Below the pieces are notes generated by a model. That model did not search any database, was not told the DNA's origin, and saw only the letters and a program-made list of their open reading frames with translations. Of a stretch of DNA of 7,555 nucleotides, positions 1-4,144 are shown piece after piece. Position numbers and translations under genes: made by a program. Source of the stretch: JASJHI01 sp965371355 (GTDB taxonomy: Bacteria; Actinomycetota; Acidimicrobiia; Acidimicrobiales; Ilumatobacteraceae); the NCBI GenBank assembly GCA_965371355.1, contig CBDUYD010000139.1:1-7555 (forward strand), in the 5' to 3' direction. Every line of letters starts with the position of its first letter. Positions within the stretch are counted from its first letter, which is position 1.

Positions 1-280
1 CGGCCCAGTGGGCGAGGTCGCCGGTCAGGGCGAGGACGTGCTTGGCGTGATCGAGTACGGGCTGCGCCGAGCTGCGGAGCGTCCTCCGGCGAGCCTGCCG
101 GTCGAACAACTCGACGCCGAGCCGCCGCTCGAGTTCGGACAGTCCCTGCGAGAGCGCGGAGGGCGTCACTCCGACACGATCGGCAGCCACCGCCCACGTC
201 GGCGCGTGAGAGACGGCGACCAGGTACTCGAGTTGTCGGATCGAGATGTCGGGCAGCGTCCGCACGCTCACAGAATACAT
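1..280 (-). CDS. LysR-family transcriptional regulator, N-terminal part (cut by window edge)
   Basis: Reading the minus strand from ATG at 280-278 gives 93 codons open to the edge. The protein has a classic LysR winged helix-turn-helix: IRQLEYLVAV at residues 14-23, then AADRVGVTPSALSQGLSELERRLG and LFDR. This matches the family pattern of a recognition helix (PSALSQ) followed by a dimerisation helix. The effector-binding domain lies outside the window, so the ligand and targets cannot be read. It is divergent from the inositol synthase gene with only 55 bp between starts, the usual LysR arrangement for controlling a neighbour; that control is inference. The start is uncertain. A GTG at 265-263 is also possible, because TATTCT (minus strand, 277-272) could be a -10 box 6 nt before it. 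The family call is secure; the exact start is not. Confidence 0.9.
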   Translation of the reverse strand, partial: MYSVSVRTLPDISIRQLEYLVAVSHAPTWAVAADRVGVTPSALSQGLSELERRLGVELFDRQARRRTLRSSAQPVLDHAKHVLALTGDLAHWA

Positions 281-335
281 GAGAAATTCTTAATCATCGG
301 TATTGCGGATCCATGATCCCTTATCGTCGTGGGCC
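281..335. promoter_or_regulatory. Divergent intergenic region with two dyads
   Basis: This 55-bp gap between the LysR start and the inositol synthase start holds two perfect small dyads: AGAAATTCT (282-290, AGAA/TTCT around one base) and GGATC-CAT-GATCC (307-319). A weaker AAT-N7-ATT (292-304) resembles the T-N11-A style of LysR sites. The GGATC dyad lies just upstream of the candidate -10 box of the + strand gene, a position where a bound protein could block or assist RNA polymerase. The dyads are visible in the sequence; their role as operators is inferred. Confidence 0.45.
322..327 (+). promoter_or_regulatory. Candidate -10 box (TATCGT) for inositol synthase gene
   Basis: TATCGT fits the actinobacterial TANNNT -10 pattern and ends 8 nt before the ATG at 336, so the transcript would have almost no 5' leader. 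No convincing -35 hexamer is visible at 16-18 bp spacing, and no Shine-Dalgarno sequence precedes this ATG. Confidence 0.5.
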
Positions 336-1637
336 ATGACCGCTCGACAGATCGCTCCCGCCGCCGGCCGCCTCGGGGTGCTCACCCCAGGAATGGGTGC
401 GGTCGCCTCCACCTTCATCGCCGGTGTCATCGCCGCCCGTGAGGGACTCAAGCCGCCCATCGGATCGGTCAGCCAGATGGCCCACATCCGGCTCGGCAAG
501 CGTGAGGACGGCCGCAACCCGCTGATCCGCGAGTTCGTGCCCCTCGCCCTACTGGACGACCTCGTCTTCGGTGGGTGGGACCCGATCTCGCCCAATGCGC
601 TCGAAGCCGCCCGTACCGCCGGTGTGCTCGAAGGAGCCGATCTCAACGCGATCTCCGGCGAACTCGAGGGTGTGGTCCCGATGGAGGCCGTCTTCGACCA
701 GCGCTGGGTGTCGAGGCTCGACGGTGTTCGCGTCAAGGAGATCCCCAACAAGTGGGATCAGGCGATGGCGCTGATCGACGACATCGCCCGCTTCAAGGCC
801 GAGAACGACTGCGACCGCCTGGTGATGGTCTGGTGCGGATCGACCGAGGCCTACCAGGAGCCCTCCGCCGTCCACACCTCGGTCGCGGCGTTCGAGCAGG
901 GTCTGAAGGACGACGACGCCAACATCTCTCCGAGCCAGATCTATGCCTATGCCGCGCTCCAGTCCGAGGTGCCCTTCGCCAACGGCGCGCCGAACCTCAG
1001 CGTCGACCTCGACTGCATGATCGAACTCTCACAAGCGCGGGGCGTGCCGATCGCGGGCAAGGATTTCAAGACCGGCCAGACGCTGATCAAGACCATGCTC
1101 GCCCCCGGCTTCAAGGCCCGCATGTTGGGCATGCGCGGCTGGTATTCGACCAACATCTTGGGCAACCGCGACGGCGAGGTGCTCGACGATCCGGAGAACT
1201 TCAAGTCGAAGGAGGTCTCCAAGCTCGGCGTGCTCGACAAGATCCTCGAGCCCGAGACGTACCCCGACCTCTACGGCGAGATCGATCATGTCGTTCGCAT
1301 CAACTACTACCCGCCCCGCGGTGACAACAAGGAGGGCTGGGACGCGATCGACATCTTCGGTTGGCTCGGCTACCCGATGCAGATCAAGGTCGACTTCCTC
1401 TGCCGCGACTCGATCCTCGCCGCCCCGATCGTTCTCGACCTCGCGCTGTTCATGGATCTCGCGGCGCGCGCCGGTGAGGCCGGCGTGCAGGAATGGCTCA
1501 GCTTCTATCTGAAGGCCCCCCAGGCCGCCGGCGAACACGATGCCGAGCACGACCTGTTCATCCAGCAGACGAAGTTCAAGAACACGCTGCGCGAGTGGAT
1601 GGGCGAGCAACCGGTGACCCACTCCGAAGCGGGCTGA
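336..1637 (+). CDS. ino1: myo-inositol-1-phosphate synthase (inositol-3-phosphate synthase), Bacteroides-type
   Basis: A 433-residue cytosolic enzyme that converts glucose 6-phosphate to 1L-myo-inositol 1-phosphate (also named inositol 3-phosphate) with bound NAD+, the committed step to inositol lipids and inositol-derived thiols or solutes. The N-terminal Rossmann motif is TPGMGAVAST (residues 17-26). The active-site segment GKDFKTGQT (241-249) carries K242 and K245. GWYSTNILGNRDG and RINYYPPR follow, then KVDFLCRDSILAAP from K351. From memory these blocks match the Bacteroides-type enzyme of about 430 residues, not the roughly 367-residue mycobacterial Ino1, whose equivalent motif is GDDIKSQ. 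I chose ATG 336 over an in-frame TTG at 303 because homology begins there and a TANNNT box sits 8 nt upstream; the TTG extension (RIHDPLSSWA) looks like intergenic DNA. The gene is divergent from a LysR regulator. Family assignment is very secure; the gene symbol is by function. Confidence 0.95.
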   Translation: MTARQIAPAAGRLGVLTPGMGAVASTFIAGVIAAREGLKPPIGSVSQMAHIRLGKREDGRNPLIREFVPLALLDDLVFGGWDPISPNALEAARTAGVLEGADLNAISGELEGVVPMEAVFDQRWVSRLDGVRVKEIPNKWDQAMALIDDIARFKAENDCDRLVMVWCGSTEAYQEPSAVHTSVAAFEQGLKDDDANISPSQIYAYAALQSEVPFANGAPNLSVDLDCMIELSQARGVPIAGKDFKTGQTLIKTMLAPGFKARMLGMRGWYSTNILGNRDGEVLDDPENFKSKEVSKLGVLDKILEPETYPDLYGEIDHVVRINYYPPRGDNKEGWDAIDIFGWLGYPMQIKVDFLCRDSILAAPIVLDLALFMDLAARAGEAGVQEWLSFYLKAPQAAGEHDAEHDLFIQQTKFKNTLREWMGEQPVTHSEAG

Positions 1638-1654
1638 TCCGCACGCGCCCCGAA

Positions 1655-1660
1655 TAACCT
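1655..1660 (+). promoter_or_regulatory. Candidate -10 box (TAACCT) for the esterase gene
   Basis: TAACCT matches TANNNT and ends 9 nt before ATG 1670, in the 32-bp gap after the inositol synthase stop. This suggests separate, nearly leaderless transcription, although read-through from upstream is equally possible. The intervening GGGA is only a weak ribosome-binding site. Confidence 0.4.
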
Positions 1661-1669
1661 GGGACGACG

Positions 1670-2929
1670 ATGACGTCCTGGCTGCTGCTCGCCCTCGGAT
1701 TGCTCAGCCTCTACGCGACGATCACCGCACTCATCCGGATCCGTCGGCCGGCCGCACTCGGGTTCTTCGTGATGATCACGAGCTGGTCGACCGGTGAGTA
1801 CGCGGTCTTCCACCTCGTGTTGCAGGCGGTCGCCGCCGCCGTGCTGGTGGGTACGGACGCGCTGCGGAACACCGCTGGTGTCATCGGTCTCGCCGCACTG
1901 ATCGTCTCTTGGATCGGCCTCGTCGTCGTCATCGCCGGTCGGGTGCGCGCCCGCTCCTCATCGGAACGAGCCCTACAACTCGCCCTCGGCGACGATTACC
2001 TCGAGCGGTTGTCGGCCGAGCGGCGTGGAGCGCTGCGCACGCGCGTTCCGCCGGCGATCCTGCTGCTGCCGCTCTACAACGACTCGTCGGGCATCGTGCG
2101 CGAACGCGACATCAGCTACGGCGACCATCCCAAGCGGCACCTCCTCGACGTCTACCGCCCGGAGTCGTCCGACGGACCGCTGCCGGTCGTCCTCCAGATC
2201 CACGGTGGCGGATGGGTGATCGGACACAAGCGGCAGCAGGGGATGCCCCTCGTCCACCGATTGGTGCGCAACGGGTATGTGGCGGTGTCGATCAACTATC
2301 GTCTCGGGCCGAAGTACCGCTTCCCCGAGCAACTGATCGACGTGAAGCGGGCGATCGCCTGGACCCGCGAACACATCGCCGAGTACGGCGGCGACCCCGA
2401 CGTGATCATCCTCACCGGCGGATCCGCCGGTGGTCATCTCAGCTCGCTCGCTGCGCTGACCCCGAACCAACCGGAGTACCAGCCGGGATTCGAGTCGTCC
2501 GACACGAGCGTGGCGGCCTGTATGCCGTTCTACGGACCGACCGACTTCACCGACAGCGACGGCATCCGCGGCCGGATGGACGCCTTCGAGATCTTCCTCG
2601 AACGCACCGTGATGCCCGGATCGATGAAGGACGTACCCGATCTGTACACGGCGATGTCGCCGATCTATCACGTCCGTCCCGACGCGCCGCCGTTCCTCAT
2701 CATCCAGGGGACGCTCGACGTGCTCGTGTGGCGCGAGGAGAACAGGCGCTTCGCCGATCGCCTCGCCGAGGTCTCCGAATCGCCTGTCGTGTACTGGGAG
2801 GTGCCCGGCGCGCAGCATGCCTTCGACACGTTCAATTCCCGACGGTGCGCGGTTGCCGTCGACACCTGCGAACGGTTCGCCGACTGGGTCGTCGCCGAAG
2901 TGTCGATCCCGAATCCGGCCGACGGCTGA
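1670..2929 (+). CDS. Membrane-anchored alpha/beta-hydrolase, HSL-type carboxylesterase/lipase
   Basis: A 419-residue protein. Hydrophobic stretches at about residues 3-22, 46-61 and 70-90 predict two or three membrane helices. The catalytic domain follows from about residue 140. It holds the HSL-family oxyanion motif HGGGW (178-182), the nucleophile elbow GGSAGGH (250-256, Ser252), and probable acid and base Asp350 (GTLDVLV) and His383 (GAQHAFD). The family hydrolyses carboxyl esters; the substrate here is unknown. Membrane anchor plus HSL domain recalls the mycobacterial LipM/LipO/LipQ-type esterases, which suggests a lipid or cell-envelope substrate; that is a resemblance from memory, not a proven orthology. 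It starts 32 bp after the inositol synthase gene on the same strand, so co-transcription is possible. No intact signal-peptidase site is evident. The enzyme class is secure; the specific role is not. Confidence 0.88.
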   Translation: MTSWLLLALGLLSLYATITALIRIRRPAALGFFVMITSWSTGEYAVFHLVLQAVAAAVLVGTDALRNTAGVIGLAALIVSWIGLVVVIAGRVRARSSSERALQLALGDDYLERLSAERRGALRTRVPPAILLLPLYNDSSGIVRERDISYGDHPKRHLLDVYRPESSDGPLPVVLQIHGGGWVIGHKRQQGMPLVHRLVRNGYVAVSINYRLGPKYRFPEQLIDVKRAIAWTREHIAEYGGDPDVIILTGGSAGGHLSSLAALTPNQPEYQPGFESSDTSVAACMPFYGPTDFTDSDGIRGRMDAFEIFLERTVMPGSMKDVPDLYTAMSPIYHVRPDAPPFLIIQGTLDVLVWREENRRFADRLAEVSESPVVYWEVPGAQHAFDTFNSRRCAVAVDTCERFADWVVAEVSIPNPADG

Positions 2930-2975
2930 TCTGCGGCCGATCACCGACATCGCGCGGTGACCGGCCGCCCGGATG

Positions 2976-2981
2976 TACGAT
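2976..2981 (+). promoter_or_regulatory. Candidate -10 box (TACGAT) for folD
   Basis: TACGAT matches TANNNT and ends 8 nt before the GTG at 2990. It lies inside the coding region that would result from the upstream in-frame GTG at 2957, which favours the shorter folD. No -35 hexamer is apparent and there is no Shine-Dalgarno sequence before GTG 2990. Confidence 0.45.
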
Positions 2982-2989
2982 TCCCCGCC

Positions 2990-3853
2990 GTGCCTGCGAT
3001 CGTGATGGACGGAGCTGCGCTGCGCGACGAGATCGTCGCCGGCCTACGGGAACGGGTGGAGGCGGCCGGTTCGCCCCCAGTCTGTCTCGCCACCGTGCTG
3101 GTCGGCGACGACGCGCCGAGTCAGCGCTACGTCCGCGCCAAGCACAAGAAGGCGGCCGAGGCCGGCTTCGTGTCGCGCCACGTCGAGCCCCCGCCGACGG
3201 CCTCGCAGGCCGAGGTCGAGGCGGCGGTCGCCGAACTCGTCGCCGACGCCTCCGTGCACGGGATCCTCGTCCAACTACCGCTTCCGGATGCTCTCGACCC
3301 CGAGCCGGTGATCGACCTGATCCCTCCGGAGAAGGACGTCGACGGTCTCACCGAGCGATCGATGGGCCGTCTCGTGCGGGGTAAGCCGGGCCTCGTCGGC
3401 TGCACGCCGCTCGGCGTGATGCGCCTGCTCGAGAAGTACGACGTCCCGATCTCGGGGAAGCGGGCGCTCGTGATCGGGCGCTCGACGCTGGTCGGCCTCC
3501 CGCTGTCGCTGCTCCTCAACCGCAAGGGCACCGACGCGACCGTCACGATGGCCCACTCCCGCACCCCCGACATGGCGGGCGCGGTCCGCGAAGCCGACAT
3601 CGTGGTGGCCGCCGCCGGACAGGCCCGGATGATCACCGCCGACATGGTCAAGCCCGGTGCCGCGGTGATCGACGTCGGCGTATCGCGGACCGAGGCGGGC
3701 ATCGTCGGTGACGTCGACTTCGACCCGGTCAGCGAGGTCGCCGGCTGGATCACACCGATGCCCGGCGGCACGGGCCCGATGACGATCGCCTGCCTGATGG
3801 AGAACACCCTCACCGCCGCCCAACTGCAAGGCGCCTTCCCCCCCGACGCCTGA
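2990..3853 (+). CDS. folD: Bifunctional methylenetetrahydrofolate dehydrogenase / methenyltetrahydrofolate cyclohydrolase
   Basis: A 287-residue cytosolic enzyme that interconverts 5,10-methylene-, 5,10-methenyl- and 10-formyl-tetrahydrofolate using NADP(H), supplying one-carbon units for purines and formyl-Met-tRNA. The N-terminal catalytic domain carries YVRAK (Y47 and K51, the YxxxK catalytic pair), VQLPLP (94-99) and DVDG (116-119). The nucleotide-binding domain has GRSTLVGLP (163-171), and the C-terminal signature is PGGTGPMT (258-265). Length is normal for FolD. I chose GTG 2990 because homology begins at the IVMDG segment right after it and a TANNNT box lies just upstream. An in-frame GTG at 2957 would add 11 residues with no family counterpart. 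It follows the esterase gene by 60 bp and is followed by a long inverted repeat that may end its transcript. Confidence 0.96.
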   Translation: MPAIVMDGAALRDEIVAGLRERVEAAGSPPVCLATVLVGDDAPSQRYVRAKHKKAAEAGFVSRHVEPPPTASQAEVEAAVAELVADASVHGILVQLPLPDALDPEPVIDLIPPEKDVDGLTERSMGRLVRGKPGLVGCTPLGVMRLLEKYDVPISGKRALVIGRSTLVGLPLSLLLNRKGTDATVTMAHSRTPDMAGAVREADIVVAAAGQARMITADMVKPGAAVIDVGVSRTEAGIVGDVDFDPVSEVAGWITPMPGGTGPMTIACLMENTLTAAQLQGAFPPDA

Positions 3854-3857
3854 TCCG

Positions 3858-3910
3858 CGGTTTGTGTCGGCGAATATCGCGGGCGCAGACAATTTCGCCG
3901 ACACAAACCG
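3858..3910. repeat. Perfect 17-bp inverted repeat downstream of folD
   Basis: The left arm CGGTTTGTGTCGGCGAA (3858-3874) and the right arm TTCGCCGACACAAACCG (3894-3910) are exact reverse complements around a 19-nt loop. It starts 5 nt after the folD coding region. As RNA it would form a very stable hairpin and could end or protect the folD transcript, but no U-run follows, so it is not a standard intrinsic terminator. It could equally be a dispersed palindromic (REP-like) element. A second small hairpin (TCCCGG/CCGGGA, 3914-3930) follows at once. The structure is certain; the role is unknown. Confidence 0.85.
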
Positions 3911-3960
3911 GCTTCCCGGGGCCGCCGGGACGTGGAGTTGGACACGCATCGCCGCGAGAG

Positions 3961-3997
3961 TTGACCCTGGCGGTAGGGTGATGGCACTATGGATTCC
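3961..3997 (+). promoter_or_regulatory. ilvBNC promoter region (two possible readings)
   Basis: TTGACC (3961-3966) matches the -35 consensus in five of six positions. TAGGGT (3974-3979) fits TANNNT and ends 9 nt before the leader ATG 3989, but it is too close to TTGACC to pair with it. Alternatively TTGACC pairs at 18 bp with the weak CACTAT (3985-3990), and transcription would begin near GTG 3998, in frame with the same leader peptide. No TA dinucleotide occurs between 3911 and 3973, so the -10 element cannot lie further upstream within that stretch. A promoter here is likely; its exact geometry is unresolved. Confidence 0.55.
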
Positions 3998-4039
3998 GTG
4001 CGCATCGACCTCCGCGCCCTCGTAGTACTCATCCGGTAG
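3989..4039 (+). CDS. ilvB leader peptide (attenuation control)
   Basis: A 16-residue reading frame, MDSVRIDLRALVVLIR then TAG. Eight of its 16 residues are Val, Leu or Ile, with an uninterrupted Leu-Val-Val-Leu-Ile run at residues 11-15 just before the stop. This is the composition expected of a branched-chain amino acid leader peptide, whose translation rate rather than its product is the signal. It lies 105 nt upstream of ilvB and is followed by a hairpin and an intrinsic terminator. Both Val codons in the run are GTA, which is uncommon beside the GTC/GTG used in neighbouring genes. Translation may start at ATG 3989 or at the in-frame GTG 3998 (giving 13 residues); both keep the control codons. 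Leader-peptide attenuation of ilvB is established in actinobacteria; the assignment here is from sequence alone. Confidence 0.88.
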   Translation: MDSVRIDLRALVVLIR

Positions 4040-4066
4040 CACGCCGGCGACACCGCCGCGCGTGCT
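4038..4066 (+). promoter_or_regulatory. Leader RNA hairpin overlapping the leader-peptide stop
   Basis: AGCACGCCGGCG (4038-4049) pairs with 4054-4066 across an ACAC loop, giving 12 base pairs with one bulged C (4059). The 5' arm begins inside the TAG stop codon (4037-4039), so a ribosome stalled on the Leu-Val-Val-Leu-Ile codons or sitting at the stop would cover it. It ends one base before the terminator stem and so is probably the pause or competing hairpin of the attenuator. Confidence 0.75.
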
Positions 4067-4067
4067 C

Positions 4068-4100
4068 ACGACCTCCCAGCCGGGAGGTCGTTTGCTTTTT
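4068..4100 (+). terminator. Intrinsic terminator of the ilvBNC attenuator
   Basis: A perfect 10-bp stem, ACGACCTCCC (4068-4077) with GGGAGGTCGT (4082-4091), is closed by an AGCC loop and followed by a T-rich tract ending in five Ts (4096-4100). It stands between the leader peptide and ilvB, where premature termination would shut off the whole operon. This is the strongest terminator signal in the window. Confidence 0.92.
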
Positions 4101-4129
4101 CGGCACGATCCACCCAACATCCCGCCCAC

Positions 4130-4136
4130 AGGAAAG
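4130..4136 (+). promoter_or_regulatory. Ribosome-binding site of ilvB (AGGAAAG)
   Basis: AGGAAAG ends 8 nt before ATG 4145 and fixes the ilvB start. It contrasts with the upstream genes, which lack a clear Shine-Dalgarno sequence, and is consistent with ilvB being translated from a transcript with a long leader. Confidence 0.75.
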
Positions 4137-4144
4137 AAACCGTC

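Noticed and set aside
8..316. A 102-codon + strand frame at the left edge
   Set aside because: It is antisense to the clear LysR helix-turn-helix and is Arg-rich without domains.
303..335. TTG start extending the inositol synthase by 11 residues
   Set aside because: The extension has no family counterpart, overlaps the GGATC dyad and the TANNNT box, and TTG is a poor start beside the ATG at 336.
2957..2989. Upstream GTG start for folD
   Set aside because: FolD homology begins right after GTG 2990, and a candidate -10 box lies within the proposed extension.
1909..3384. A 491-codon + strand frame across the esterase and folD
   Set aside because: It is an Arg/Pro-rich shadow in a different frame of two well-supported genes.
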